Of a DNA stretch of 35,095 nucleotides, positions 7,295 to 16,734 are shown piece after piece. The stretch is from Actinomycetes bacterium (GTDB lineage: Bacteria; Actinomycetota; Acidimicrobiia; Acidimicrobiales; Ilumatobacteraceae). The notes below the pieces were generated by a model. The model was not told the DNA's origin, ran no database searches, and saw only the letters and a program-made list of their open reading frames with translations. The DNA lies in NCBI GenBank assembly GCA_025360105.1, contig JANYCT010000001.1, positions 1 through 35,095 on the forward strand, read 5' to 3'. A program made the position numbers and the translations under genes. The number at the start of each line of letters is the position of its first letter. Positions within the stretch are counted from its first letter, which is position 1.

Positions 7295-9838
7295 ATGTTC
7301 CGAATCTCCCTGAAGAATGTGTTGGCCCGCAAGGGCCGACTGCTCCTCACGTCGCTCGCTGTCATCGCCAGCTGCGCGTTCCTGAGCGGCGTCTTCGTGT
7401 TCAGCGACACCATTAACGCGAGCATCAATCGACTGTTCGCCACGGCCTATGCACAGACCGACGCGTTCGTGCGTTCATCGAACGTGATCGAGGGCGACTT
7501 CGGTGCCGACACTCGCGCACGTTTGCCGGATTCGGTGATCGCCGAGGTCGCTGCGATACCGGGCGTGACAGAAGCACGAGGCGATGTGCAGAGCTTCGCC
7601 CGCATCGCCACGTCGGCGGGCAAGCCCATCGGCATCGACGGTCCGCCGAAATATGGTGGAGTGTTCACCGGCGCCAAGAGCGCACCATGGAAACTCGATC
7701 TGGGTCGGCCGGCAAGTGGTGCACACGAGGTTGTGATCGACAAGCGGTCCGCCAAAGAGGGCTCGATCAAACTCGGTGATTCGGTCACCGTCACGGCGAA
7801 GGGTGGCGCGCGGCCATTCACGGTGGTGGGCATCGTCACCTTCGCTGGTTCCGATACCTCGGGCTCGGCCACGTGGGCGTTGTTCGATCTCGCCACGGCG
7901 CAGGAATTCGTGATCGGCGAAGTCGGCAAGATCGACTCTGTCATCGTCCGCGGCAATGGTTCTCTCACCGACACTCAGCTGAAGGCGAACATTCAAAAGA
8001 CGCTCACCGGTCAGTCGGTGCAGGTGCTCACCGGCGCCGAGATCACCAAAGAAACCCAGAACTCTGTCGCCAAGTTCTTCAACTTGTTCAGCACCGTGCT
8101 CACCATCTTCGCCGCGATCGCGCTACTGGTCGGTTGTTTCGTGATCTACAACGTGTTCCGTATCACGGCAGCGCAACGACAGCAGGAGAGCGCACTCATG
8201 CGCGCCATCGGGGCCAATCGCGGCCAGGTGGTGCGATCGTTGTTCGTCGAGGCTGGCGTCGTGGGAGTCGTCGGCAGTCTGCTCGGTTTCGGTGGCGGCG
8301 TCGTGCTTGCCACGACTATTCTCGGGATCCTGAAAAAGGTGGGCAGCGGGCCGAGCGACACATCGCTCACCATCAACTCCAGCTCGTTCGTGATCACGCT
8401 CGTCGTGGGATTCGTCGTGACCGTACTCTGCGCCACACTGCCGGCAATCCGCGCTGGTCGCGTCTCGCCGCTCGCGGCAATGCGCGACGTGAGCATCGAC
8501 CGCTCAGGTCTGTCGCACCGACGAGTTGTGATTGGTGGCGTGTTCGTCGCAATGTCGGTGCTCGGGGTCATACTCGGCCTCAACCGGGCTGCCGTCTGGC
8601 TGATGCTCGGCGTGCCGTCGTTGTTCGTCGCGGTCATCGCACTCGGACCCGTGACCGTCGGACCAATCACCACCGCGCTCACGCGCCCTCTGCGCGCGAT
8701 CAAAGGTGTCACCGGCGAGATCGCCGTCCGCAACGCGGCGCGGAGTCCCGAGCGAACTGCGCTCACAGCCGCGGCGCTCGGCATCGGGCTTGCGTTTCTC
8801 ATCGGTGTGTCCACCATCGGCTCTTCGCTGCAGAGTTCCATCCGCGAAACCATCGGCAAGCAGTTCACCGGCAATTTCGCGGTGAGCACCAGCGACGGGC
8901 AGGGCTTCGGCGGGCTTCCCACCACATTGACCGACGACCTCAACAAGCTCCCCGAGATCAGCGATGCTGTCGGTCTGGGCATCGCTCAGATAAAGATCGT
9001 CACGGACGGCAAACCGAAAGCAACCGGCGTCTTCACGCTCGATGCGACACATGCGGCACCGTTGTTCAACATCACCTTTGTCGGCGGCGGTTGGTCAGGA
9101 CTGAACAACACCACCATCTTGGTGTCCAAGGACAAAGCCGATCGCGACGGCCTCAAGGTCGGTAGCCCGCTGTCAGTGTCGTTCCTCGATCAGTCCACCG
9201 CCACGCTCACCGTGGCCGGCATCTACGACTCGAAGGCGTTCGGCAACCTGCTCGTTGACCGCACACTGTTCGACGGACGCGGCACCACCCTTTTCGACGT
9301 GCAGATCTTTGCCCAGACCAAGCCCGGAGTTTCCGACGCCGCTGCCACCACAGCCGTCAAGACCGTCACCGATCAGTACCCCACGGCAAAGGTGCAGACG
9401 CGCAAGGCCTTCATCGACGCCCAGGTCGAGCAGGTCACCCCCATCCTCAACTTCATCTATGCACTGCTGGGCATGGCGGTGTTCATCGCGGTGCTCGGCA
9501 TCGTGCTCACCCTGCTGTTGGCCGTCTACGAGCGTCGACGCGAACTCGGACTGGTGCGCGCCATAGGCATGACCCGCAATCAGGTGCGCGGCAGCATTCG
9601 TTGGGAGGCCATCGTGACCGCAGTGCTCGGCGCGTTCATGGGCACGGGGCTGGGCCTCGCGCTCGGATGGATCGTGGTTCGAGCGCTCGGCGATCAAGGC
9701 CTCACGATCTTCAGCGTGTCGTACGTGTCGATCGGTCTTTTCGCCGTGGCCGCCGTGATCTTCGCAGTCATTGCGGCCTGGTGGCCGGCGCGCCGCGCCG
9801 CGAAATCCGACATTCTTCAGGCCATCGCCACCACATGA
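7295..9838 (+). CDS. ABC transporter permease with two FtsX domains (first paralogue)
   Basis: An 847-residue membrane protein: a first transmembrane helix (about 15-37), a MacB-like periplasmic domain (about 40-230), a first three-helix FtsX core from about 265 to 400 (containing VGCFVIYNVF and ALMRAIGANRGQV), two hydrophobic segments near 410-470, a second extracytoplasmic domain (about 500-710), and a second FtsX core (about 715-845, with ERRRELGLVRAIGMTRNQV). This duplicated layout is the usual long-permease form in Actinobacteria. It lies 1 nt after the ATPase gene and is followed by a paralogue of nearly equal length, so ATPase plus two permeases probably form a heteromeric complex. The substrate is unknown. 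Confidence 0.93.
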   Translation: MFRISLKNVLARKGRLLLTSLAVIASCAFLSGVFVFSDTINASINRLFATAYAQTDAFVRSSNVIEGDFGADTRARLPDSVIAEVAAIPGVTEARGDVQSFARIATSAGKPIGIDGPPKYGGVFTGAKSAPWKLDLGRPASGAHEVVIDKRSAKEGSIKLGDSVTVTAKGGARPFTVVGIVTFAGSDTSGSATWALFDLATAQEFVIGEVGKIDSVIVRGNGSLTDTQLKANIQKTLTGQSVQVLTGAEITKETQNSVAKFFNLFSTVLTIFAAIALLVGCFVIYNVFRITAAQRQQESALMRAIGANRGQVVRSLFVEAGVVGVVGSLLGFGGGVVLATTILGILKKVGSGPSDTSLTINSSSFVITLVVGFVVTVLCATLPAIRAGRVSPLAAMRDVSIDRSGLSHRRVVIGGVFVAMSVLGVILGLNRAAVWLMLGVPSLFVAVIALGPVTVGPITTALTRPLRAIKGVTGEIAVRNAARSPERTALTAAALGIGLAFLIGVSTIGSSLQSSIRETIGKQFTGNFAVSTSDGQGFGGLPTTLTDDLNKLPEISDAVGLGIAQIKIVTDGKPKATGVFTLDATHAAPLFNITFVGGGWSGLNNTTILVSKDKADRDGLKVGSPLSVSFLDQSTATLTVAGIYDSKAFGNLLVDRTLFDGRGTTLFDVQIFAQTKPGVSDAAATTAVKTVTDQYPTAKVQTRKAFIDAQVEQVTPILNFIYALLGMAVFIAVLGIVLTLLLAVYERRRELGLVRAIGMTRNQVRGSIRWEAIVTAVLGAFMGTGLGLALGWIVVRALGDQGLTIFSVSYVSIGLFAVAAVIFAVIAAWWPARRAAKSDILQAIATT

Positions 9839-9877
9839 CCGCTGCCCTCCGAGACGGGCACTGCTAGGCCCACTGCG

Positions 9878-12427
9878 ATGCTGCGCCTTGCCTTCAAGAA
9901 CGTGACTGCCCGCTTCGGGCGCGTTGTGCTTACCGCGCTGGCCATCATCGTCAGCACTGCGTTCTTGTCGGGCACGTTCATGTTCCGCGACACGCTTGAG
10001 GGCACTTTCGACGCGATCTTTGCGAAATCGTTCGAGAAGGTCGACGCCTACGTGCAATCCGGCAACACCGTCGAGACGGCGTTCGGTTTCGAAGTGCGCG
10101 ACAAGGTACCCATCGACGCCGTACGAGTGGCGGCCGGGGTGCAGGGCGTTACCGATGCACAGGCGCTGGTGCAGGGCGATGCCGTGGTCATCGGTAAGAA
10201 CGGCAAGCCCATCGAGCGCACCACCCGATCCACGTCTGGCGGCACGCTCAACAGCGGCGATCTCTCGGTGTGGAAACTCACGAGCGGCCGCGCTCCAAGC
10301 GGCGGCAGCGAAGTGGTGCTCGACGATCAGACAGCGTCCGATGGCGGCTACGTGCTGGGCGACACCGTGAAGATCAACGCCGAGGCCGGCTCGCGCACAT
10401 TCGCCCTCGTGGGCATCGCCCGGTACAACACCGTGGCTACTCCTGGCGACGCCACATGGGCGCTGTTCGACACCCAAACGGCAATGGAGTTCGTGGCCAA
10501 GCCCGGGTTCGTCGACGCTGTGCTCATCCGGGGTGACGGCACAGTCACCGATACCGAGCTGGCCGCACGGGTGCAGGCAGCGATGAACGCGACCCCGGGA
10601 CTCAATCAGATGCAGGCGCTCACCGGTGCCGAGATCACCGCGCAAAGCCAGACCGAGATTCAAAAGGGCCTCGGCTTCTTCACGATCTTCCTGTCGATCT
10701 TTTCGTTCATTGCGTTGGGCGTGGGCTGTTTCGTGATCTACAACGTGTTCTCGATCACAGCAGCCCAACGACGGCGCGAGAACGCATTGCTGCGCGCCAT
10801 TGGGGCAAGTCGGCGACAAGTCACGTGGATGATGCTCGCCGAGGCCACCGTCATCGGCGTGCTGGGCTCGGTGGTGGGTCTCGTCGCTGGTGCCGGCTTG
10901 GCCATCGGCATCCAGGTCGCGCTGAACGGCGCTGGTTTGGGTGTGCCGTCACGCGGACTGGTGATCACTGCCGGCACCGTGGTGGTGACGGTGATCGCCG
11001 GAGTCATCACTACCTTGGTCGCCGCGGCGGTGCCAGCGTTCTCGGCGGCACGCGTGCCACCGGTCGCGGCAATGAGCGAATCGGCGTTCGAGCAGGTCCG
11101 CAGCAACCGGGGCCGGGTGGTCGCCGCGTTCGGCTTCATGGCATTCGGTGTGGCGGCGATCATCGCTGTGCTCGCCGGCGCCGATGGCATCCTGCTTGGC
11201 GTCGCCGTAGTCGCCATCTTCGTGGGCGTATTGCTGCTCGGCCCTACCATGGCCAACCCCATCGCCCGCGTATTGGGAGCGCCCGTCGAACGATTCCGTG
11301 GTATCACCGGTGGGATGAGCCGCGCCAATGTACAGCGCAACCCACGCCGCACGGCTCGCACCGCGGCGCCTGTGCTCATCGGCGTCGCGTTGGTCACCGG
11401 TGCAAGCGTGTTCGCGGCATCGATCAAGCAGCAGTTGCGCGACACCATCGGCCAACAGTTCGTTGGCGAGTACGTGATCAACTCGTCCAACGGAGGTTCG
11501 CTCAGCTTCAGTCAGAGCTTCGTCGACGAACTCAACACACTGCCCGAGGTTGGTGCCGCCACGGGGCTGGGCTTTGCGCGATTGCAGTACAGCGACACGC
11601 AGAAGGGTTTCTTCGCGACCACGGTGAATCCCGAGACAGCTCTCGGCATTCTCGACTACAAGTTCGTGCAGGGTTCGTTCGCGTCACTCACCCCGAACGG
11701 CATGCTGGTGAGTGCCGGCGAAGCGAAGCGCTCCAAACTCGACGTCGGTTCCACGGTCGGCCTTCGCGTTGGCCAAACCGATGTCACCGTGACCGTGCAG
11801 GGTATTTACGCGTCCAGCGATCTCGCTCAGGCACGAGTGGTGCACCGCGATCTGCTCAAGGGCACCTCGGTGAGTAACCTCGCTGGCTTTGTGTTCATGA
11901 CCAAGGCGCCGGGCGTGTCCGACAAACAGTTCCGCACTGCGGTGGACGCATCAATCAAGACCTACGGCATCGGCACGCTCCAGAATCGATCGCAGTTCAT
12001 CGATGGTCGCAGCGACATCATTGATCGCAGTCTCTTTTTCATCTACGGCCTGCTCGCGCTCTCGGTGATCATTGCCGTGTTCGGCATCGTGCTCACCATG
12101 CTGCTCGCCGTGTACGAGCGACGGCGTGAGATCGGACTGCTACGTGCGGTCGGCATGACCCGATCACAGGTGCGTACCACAGTGCGTTGGGAGAGCGTGC
12201 TGACATCGCTCTACGGAGCCATCGTCGGGGTGGTACTCGGCCTCGTGCTGGGCTACATCGTCATCGTCGCGCTGCGCGACTCAGGGCTCTCGAAGTACGC
12301 GATCCCCACTGCCTCCATCGTGTTCATCGTCGTGACCGCGTTCGTGGTGGGCGTTCTCGCCGCAGTGATCCCCGCCTGGCGCGCCACCAAACTCGACCTC
12401 TTGAAAGCGATCGGAACCGACGGATGA
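9878..12427 (+). CDS. ABC transporter permease with two FtsX domains (second paralogue)
   Basis: An 849-residue paralogue of the preceding permease with the same order of elements: N-terminal helix (about 15-37), MacB-like extracytoplasmic domain, FtsX core (about 265-400, VGCFVIYNVFSITAAQRRR), central hydrophobic segments, second extracytoplasmic domain and C-terminal FtsX core (about 715-847). The two proteins align from the first residues (MLRLAFKNVTARFGR against MFRISLKNVLARKGR), pointing to tandem duplication. The 39-nt gap before it holds TAGGCC 7 nt before the ATG, a weak leaderless-type signal, so it may have some independent transcription. Its stop overlaps the next start as ATGA. 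Confidence 0.93.
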   Translation: MLRLAFKNVTARFGRVVLTALAIIVSTAFLSGTFMFRDTLEGTFDAIFAKSFEKVDAYVQSGNTVETAFGFEVRDKVPIDAVRVAAGVQGVTDAQALVQGDAVVIGKNGKPIERTTRSTSGGTLNSGDLSVWKLTSGRAPSGGSEVVLDDQTASDGGYVLGDTVKINAEAGSRTFALVGIARYNTVATPGDATWALFDTQTAMEFVAKPGFVDAVLIRGDGTVTDTELAARVQAAMNATPGLNQMQALTGAEITAQSQTEIQKGLGFFTIFLSIFSFIALGVGCFVIYNVFSITAAQRRRENALLRAIGASRRQVTWMMLAEATVIGVLGSVVGLVAGAGLAIGIQVALNGAGLGVPSRGLVITAGTVVVTVIAGVITTLVAAAVPAFSAARVPPVAAMSESAFEQVRSNRGRVVAAFGFMAFGVAAIIAVLAGADGILLGVAVVAIFVGVLLLGPTMANPIARVLGAPVERFRGITGGMSRANVQRNPRRTARTAAPVLIGVALVTGASVFAASIKQQLRDTIGQQFVGEYVINSSNGGSLSFSQSFVDELNTLPEVGAATGLGFARLQYSDTQKGFFATTVNPETALGILDYKFVQGSFASLTPNGMLVSAGEAKRSKLDVGSTVGLRVGQTDVTVTVQGIYASSDLAQARVVHRDLLKGTSVSNLAGFVFMTKAPGVSDKQFRTAVDASIKTYGIGTLQNRSQFIDGRSDIIDRSLFFIYGLLALSVIIAVFGIVLTMLLAVYERRREIGLLRAVGMTRSQVRTTVRWESVLTSLYGAIVGVVLGLVLGYIVIVALRDSGLSKYAIPTASIVFIVVTAFVVGVLAAVIPAWRATKLDLLKAIGTDG

Positions 12428-12810
12428 TCGACCCCGCCAACCCCTCTACGGAAGTGCTTGCGTTTCTCACCGAACGCCACCTCGCCACGCTCACCACGCT
12501 GCGCGCCGATGGCAGTCCTCACGTGGTGCCGGTGGGTTTCAGTTACTCGCCGGCCGATCGTGTTGTGCGGGTCATTTCATTTGCTCCATCGGTCAAGGCG
12601 CGCAACGCGGCACGGGGCGGACGGGCCGCTGTGTCGCAGGTCGATGGTGGTCGATGGCTCACACTCGAGGGTGAGGTTCGCCTCACCACCGATGCGTCGA
12701 GCGTGGCCGCCGCCGTCGCGGGGTACGCTGCCCGCTACCGCCAACCCGGCGAGCGAATCGACCGGGTGGCCATCGAAATCGTCGTCGACCGCATCATGGG
12801 TCGTGCCTGA
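12424..12810 (+). CDS. PPOX-class flavin/F420-binding oxidoreductase-like protein
   Basis: A 128-residue split-barrel protein of the pyridoxamine 5'-phosphate oxidase-like superfamily. The opening FLTERHLATLTTLRADGSPH followed by VVPVGF matches the small actinobacterial PPOX/F420 (Rv1155-like) group that binds flavin or cofactor F420 and reduces small organic substrates. The ATG lies inside the stop region of the second FtsX permease (ATGA overlap), so it is translationally coupled to the exporter, which is an unusual pairing with no obvious functional reason. The actual cofactor and substrate cannot be decided from the sequence. Confidence 0.8.
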   Translation: MIDPANPSTEVLAFLTERHLATLTTLRADGSPHVVPVGFSYSPADRVVRVISFAPSVKARNAARGGRAAVSQVDGGRWLTLEGEVRLTTDASSVAAAVAGYAARYRQPGERIDRVAIEIVVDRIMGRA

Positions 12811-12821
12811 GGACCATTGTC

Positions 12822-13292
12822 ATGCCTGATTACATCGACATTCCGCTCGTCCAGAAACTGGGCATCGTCGAGGGCACACGTCTCTGCACAGTCAATCAAC
12901 CGGCCAATTTTCGCGAGACGCTCGGCGAGATTCCACTCGCCGTTGAATGGGCAAATCGGCTACGACCGCCGCTCGACCTCGTGGTGGTGTTCCATGCTCG
13001 GCGTTCCGGGCTCGAGACCAATTGGCCGAGCCTTGTGTCGGCCGTAGTGCCCGAGGGCGCGATCTGGATCTGCTGGCCGAAGAAGGCAAGTGGCGTCGAG
13101 ACCGACATCACCGACGACATCGTGCGCGAGGTCGTACTCCCAAAGGGCTGGGTCGACAACAAGGTGTGTGCAATTGACGAGACGTGGACAGCGCTCCGGT
13201 TCGTTGTGCGCAAGCAGGTGCGCAAGAAGCGAAGCGGCGGCCCCAACAAGCCTGCAAAGTTGCTCGGCCGCAAGCCCGGCGCCCACCGCTGA
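12822..13292 (+). CDS. DUF3052 family protein
   Basis: A 156-residue cytoplasmic protein of unknown function that I assign to DUF3052: it starts with a short helix region containing LVQKLGIVEGTRLC, has a middle segment VVPEGAIWICWPKKASGV, and a later segment with KVCAIDETWTALRFVVRK, all characteristic of this family. The C-terminal 25 residues are very basic (RKQVRKKRSGGPNK), suggesting contact with nucleic acid or acidic surfaces, which is inference. GAGGA at 12809-12813 serves as ribosome binding site for the ATG at 12822, 11 nt after the PPOX gene, so it is probably the last gene of that transcript. Confidence 0.75.
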   Translation: MPDYIDIPLVQKLGIVEGTRLCTVNQPANFRETLGEIPLAVEWANRLRPPLDLVVVFHARRSGLETNWPSLVSAVVPEGAIWICWPKKASGVETDITDDIVREVVLPKGWVDNKVCAIDETWTALRFVVRKQVRKKRSGGPNKPAKLLGRKPGAHR

Positions 13293-13330
13293 TATCGGTG
13301 CTCCGCTTCCTCTTGCGCCCTGCGGCCTCG

Positions 13331-13336
13331 TAGCCT
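13331..13336 (+). promoter_or_regulatory. -10 element TAGCCT of a leaderless-type promoter
   Basis: TAGCCT ends 7 nt before the ATG at 13344; no ribosome binding site is present. It would start the etfA-fixC-fixX-etfB transcript. Confidence 0.5.
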
Positions 13337-13343
13337 GCACGTA

Positions 13344-14270
13344 ATGCTTGCTGTTGTCCCCATCCGCCAAGGAGCCCTGCCTGCCGGCGGCCTCGAGACG
13401 GTTGCTGAGTGCGATGGCCGAGTACTCCTGATCGGGTCGGGCGTTGCCGCTGCGGCTGACGACGTCGATAGAGTCGCCTCGACGATCATCACCATCGAAA
13501 CGGCCGACTATGCGCCGGCTGCATGGTCTACGGTGCTCGCCGCGCAACTCGGTGATGAACCACACATTGTGCTGCCAGCCTCGCCCGACGGCCGCGATCT
13601 GGCTCCGCGCATTGCCGCCGCAATGCAGCGCGATCTGTGGGCCGGCGCCATCTCGATCACCCCGCACCGCATCGACCTTGCGCGCAACGGCGGTCTGGTG
13701 ATCAACGAGATCGTGCCCGGCGCGGCGTTCGTGGCCACGCTGCAACCAGGCATTCGCGGTGTGGAGGCAGCCGCAATCGCCGGCCATGGTCAGCGTGAAC
13801 GCGTCATCACCGTCGTCGAGTTCGCACCGCCAGAGGCTGGATCAGCAGTCGATGCGCACGTCATCGGGGTGCTGCCACCTGATGTAGCGACGATGGATCT
13901 CGCCGAGTCGCCACGCATCGTCGGCGGCGGTGCGGGCCTCACGAAGGCGACTGCGTTTGGCGAGCTGACGACCGTAGCGGCGCTGCTCGACGCATCGATG
14001 GGGGCCACGCGCGTCATCACCGATCGCGGCTGGGTGGGCCACGAACGCCAGATCGGCACCACCGGCGTGGTGGTCGACCCGCGGCTCTACATCGCATTCG
14101 GCATCAGCGGCGCGGTGCAACACACCAGCGGTCTGGGTCAGCCGGATCACATCATCAGCATCAATACCGATCCGCACTGCCCGATGATGCAACTCGCAGA
14201 TCTCGCCATCGTCAGCGATGCGAACGTCGTCATCACCGAACTGTTGCAGCGATTGGACGGTCATGCCTGA
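13344..14270 (+). CDS. electron transfer flavoprotein alpha subunit-like protein (FixB/EtfA type), mycofactocin-linked
   Basis: Predicted large subunit of an electron transfer flavoprotein that carries electrons on FAD. The 308-residue protein has a weakly conserved N-terminal domain (about 1-180) and a well conserved C-terminal FAD domain: TRVITDRGWVGHERQIGTTG, then LYIAFGISGAVQH, then INTDPHCPMMQLADLAIVSD, which follow the EtfA pattern SR..VD.GW...RQIGQTG / LYIA.GISGA.QH / IN.D...PIF..AD. Its partner beta subunit is encoded three genes downstream. The stop overlaps the next start by 8 nt (ATGCCTGA). ETF proteins near mycofactocin genes are, as I recall, a recognised group; the link here rests on mftE and mftF downstream. 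Confidence 0.88.
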   Translation: MLAVVPIRQGALPAGGLETVAECDGRVLLIGSGVAAAADDVDRVASTIITIETADYAPAAWSTVLAAQLGDEPHIVLPASPDGRDLAPRIAAAMQRDLWAGAISITPHRIDLARNGGLVINEIVPGAAFVATLQPGIRGVEAAAIAGHGQRERVITVVEFAPPEAGSAVDAHVIGVLPPDVATMDLAESPRIVGGGAGLTKATAFGELTTVAALLDASMGATRVITDRGWVGHERQIGTTGVVVDPRLYIAFGISGAVQHTSGLGQPDHIISINTDPHCPMMQLADLAIVSDANVVITELLQRLDGHA

Positions 14271-15567
14271 CGACTTCGACGTGATCGTGGTGGGCGCCGG
14301 TCCTGCGGGCTCCGTTGCTGCACTCACGCTGGCGCAATCAGGTAAGCGGGTGGCCCTCATCGAACGCGGCCCGTTCCCCGGCAGCAAGAACATGTACGGC
14401 GGCGTGATCTACCCGCGTATCCTTGATCAGATCATTCCCGACTGGTGGCTCGAGGCACCGGTGCAACGTTGGATCACCCGTCGGTCGACGATGATCATGA
14501 CCGACACCCGGGCCTTGAACATCGACTTCCGCACCGAGGCGTGGGGACACCCGCCCTACAACGGTGCTACCGCCTACCGCCCCGACTTCGACAACTGGCT
14601 CGCTGGTAAGGCCGTAGAAGCAGGTGCTGAGTTGATCTGCAGCACCACGGTCACGGCGCTCCTCCACGATGCGAAAGGGCACGTGAGCGGCGTGAGCACC
14701 GACCGCCCCGAGGGCGATCTCAGCGCCGGCATTGTCGTCGCCTGCGACGGAGTGAACAGCTTTCTCGCCAAACAGGAGGGCCTCTACGGCGAAGTCGACG
14801 CGGCCAACTACACCCTTGGTGTGAAAGAGACGCTCGCGCTCCCCAAGCACGTGATCGACGAACGTTTCGGTGTGCGCGCCAACGAAGGCGTCGACATCGA
14901 GATCGTCGGTTGCACGGGCAACGTGAATGGTGGGGGATTCATCTACACCAACCTCGACACCATCGCTGTCGGGCTGGTCCTCAAGCTGCCCAAGCTCGCT
15001 GCACAGAAGCGGCGCCCAGAGGAATTGCTCGCCGCGATGAAGCAGCACTCTGCAGTTGCGCCACTGGTCGAGGGCGCCGAGCTGAAGGAGTACTCGGCGC
15101 ATCTCATCCCCGAGGCCGGCTACAAGATGATCCCAACGCTCGCCGGGAACGGACTGCTCGTCGCTGGCGACGCCGCAGCGCTGTGTCTTGCTGCAGGCAT
15201 CTGGCTTGAGGGCGTCAACTTCGCAATGGCGAGTGGCATGTACGCCGGCCAGACAGCCATCGAGGCCATTGACAGTGGCGACACATCGGTCGAGGGTCTG
15301 CGCGGCTATCGCAAACGCCTCGAAGCCACGTTCGTGCTGAAGGATCACAAGAAGTTGCGGCGAGCGCCTGCGCTGGTTCTGTCAGACCGCGTGCAGCACG
15401 GCTATCCGGAAATGGCCAATGCGATTGCTGAGCGCATGTTCCGCGTCGACAACCCCGATCCCAAGCCCGGCGTACGCCATATTCTCAAGCAGGAACGCAA
15501 ACGAGCAGGCATGAGATGGATCGACATGGCTCGCGATACGTGGGCCGGATTCCGGAGCTTCGGATGA
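14263..15567 (+). CDS. FixC-like ETF:quinone oxidoreductase flavoprotein
   Basis: FAD-dependent oxidoreductase predicted to take electrons from the EtfAB pair and pass them to membrane quinone. The 434-residue length fits FixC (about 430) rather than mitochondrial ETF-QO (about 600), which has a fused iron-sulfur domain; here that domain is the separate next gene. Visible motifs are the dinucleotide-binding GAGPAGSVAALTLAQSGKRV with a following Glu (IERG), the KNMYGGVIYPRIL segment typical of FixC, and LLVAGDAAALCLAAGIWLEG near residues 307-326 for the FAD ribityl. The start is ATG 14263 (MPDDFDVIVVGAG). Its stop overlaps the fixX-like start as ATGA. Confidence 0.92.
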   Translation: MPDDFDVIVVGAGPAGSVAALTLAQSGKRVALIERGPFPGSKNMYGGVIYPRILDQIIPDWWLEAPVQRWITRRSTMIMTDTRALNIDFRTEAWGHPPYNGATAYRPDFDNWLAGKAVEAGAELICSTTVTALLHDAKGHVSGVSTDRPEGDLSAGIVVACDGVNSFLAKQEGLYGEVDAANYTLGVKETLALPKHVIDERFGVRANEGVDIEIVGCTGNVNGGGFIYTNLDTIAVGLVLKLPKLAAQKRRPEELLAAMKQHSAVAPLVEGAELKEYSAHLIPEAGYKMIPTLAGNGLLVAGDAAALCLAAGIWLEGVNFAMASGMYAGQTAIEAIDSGDTSVEGLRGYRKRLEATFVLKDHKKLRRAPALVLSDRVQHGYPEMANAIAERMFRVDNPDPKPGVRHILKQERKRAGMRWIDMARDTWAGFRSFG

Positions 15568-15887
15568 CCAGCCCAGCGCAGCGCATCAATCCAGATCCCA
15601 CGTGGCCGACGATCTCGTTCGAGGATCGCATCGCCACAGCGGTATTCAACGTGCACCATCAGGCACACATCGTCGTCGACCACACGGTGTGCGCCGACTG
15701 CAGCACCCGCGAGTGCGTGGTGGCATGCCCCGCCAAGCTGTTCGTGACCACCAGCGACGGCGGTATCTTGTTCAACTACGAGCAGTGTTTCGAATGCGGC
15801 ACGTGCTACCTGGTCTGCAATCGCGAGGGCGCCATCACCTGGAACTACCCCGAGGGAGGCCACGGCGTGGTCTTCAAGCGCACATGA
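15564..15887 (+). CDS. FixX-like ferredoxin
   Basis: A 107-residue iron-sulfur protein that would relay electrons between the FixC-like flavoprotein and quinone. It has cysteines in CADCSTRECVVACPAK and in CFECGTCYLVC; the second group and the CP pair form the 4Fe-4S ligand pattern of FixX and of the C-terminal domain of ETF-QO. The C-terminal GAITWNYPEGGHGVVFK matches the usual FixX ending. Both ends overlap neighbours as ATGA, so stoichiometric co-translation with the fixC-like and etfB-like genes is likely. Confidence 0.92.
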   Translation: MTSPAQRINPDPTWPTISFEDRIATAVFNVHHQAHIVVDHTVCADCSTRECVVACPAKLFVTTSDGGILFNYEQCFECGTCYLVCNREGAITWNYPEGGHGVVFKRT

Positions 15888-16726
15888 TTGCGGTGTGCCT
15901 GAAGTGGGTCGATCATCGACCCGAGTTCGATGAGTATGGCGCGCCGAGCTCGCCTGATGCGCGTTTCGCTGGTGTCTCGGCAGCCGATCAGGCTGCACTC
16001 GAATGGGCGTTGCGGTGCCGCGACGCGTGGTCCGGTACGGGTTCCGACAACCTGATCGAGGTCGTAGCGATCACCGTCGGTCCTGCGCAGGCCGACGCCA
16101 TCTTGAACGACGCACTCGTAGCGGGGGTCTCCCGCGCCATTCGCGTCGACCTGCCCTTTGGCACCGCGAGTCGAGTGGTGGCTGCCTGCATCGCACCACT
16201 CATCTCTCACGCGTCCGTTGTGTTATGCGGCGACTACTCCCCCGACCGGGGCACCGGTTCCGTGCCGGCGTTTCTGGCACACGAACTTGGCTTTGCGCAA
16301 GCCCTCGGTCTCATCGACATCGATCTTCGTGCACCCCATGACACCACGGCATTGCGTCGGCTCGATGGCGGTCGGCGCGAGCGTCTTGCAATCACGAGTC
16401 CCATTGTCGCCTCGGTCGAAGGCTCGACCGCTCGTCTGCGTCGCGCCCCACTCCGCTCGATGCTCGGCACGAAGCGCATCGAAACGATGCCCGGTCTTGC
16501 GCACATCGCTGCGGACAATGTGACCACCTTGGCGCGTCCGTACCGTCCACGCCCACGAGTGTTGGCCGGTCCCGTGGGTGCAACCACGTTGGACCGGGTG
16601 CGCGCGATCACCGACGCAAGCGCAGCGGTGAGTCACGGCGAAACGGTCGTGCTCGAACCTGCTGCAGCCGCCGATCGGATCCTCGCGACCCTTGGCGACT
16701 GGGGATACATCAGCGTCCCGAGCTGA
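15884..16726 (+). CDS. electron transfer flavoprotein beta subunit-like protein (FixA/EtfB type)
   Basis: A 280-residue EtfB-fold protein, the partner of the EtfA-like protein. It begins MIAVCLKWVDHRPEF, equivalent to the canonical opening (VxVKxVPD), has SAADQAALEWALRCRD (N.yD.yAlEeAlr region), and DYSPDRGTGSVPAFLAHELG, equivalent to the DxxTGQVGPxLAExLG nucleotide-binding loop. The gene order alpha-FixC-FixX-beta differs from the rhizobial fixABCX order. It is the last gene of the four-gene overlapping set; a hairpin and a new promoter-like hexamer follow before mftE. Whether the ETF bifurcates electrons cannot be read from these motifs. Confidence 0.86.
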   Translation: MIAVCLKWVDHRPEFDEYGAPSSPDARFAGVSAADQAALEWALRCRDAWSGTGSDNLIEVVAITVGPAQADAILNDALVAGVSRAIRVDLPFGTASRVVAACIAPLISHASVVLCGDYSPDRGTGSVPAFLAHELGFAQALGLIDIDLRAPHDTTALRRLDGGRRERLAITSPIVASVEGSTARLRRAPLRSMLGTKRIETMPGLAHIAADNVTTLARPYRPRPRVLAGPVGATTLDRVRAITDASAAVSHGETVVLEPAAAADRILATLGDWGYISVPS

Positions 16727-16734
16727 CCCTCACC

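Noticed and set aside
7873-9165. 430-residue forward open frame inside the first permease
   Set aside because: Arg/His-rich out-of-frame shadow of the permease gene.
9173-10819. 548-residue open frame on the minus strand
   Set aside because: It is antisense to two clear FtsX permease genes; its composition (many His, Glu, Arg) is that of a GC-rich shadow frame and it has no family motif.
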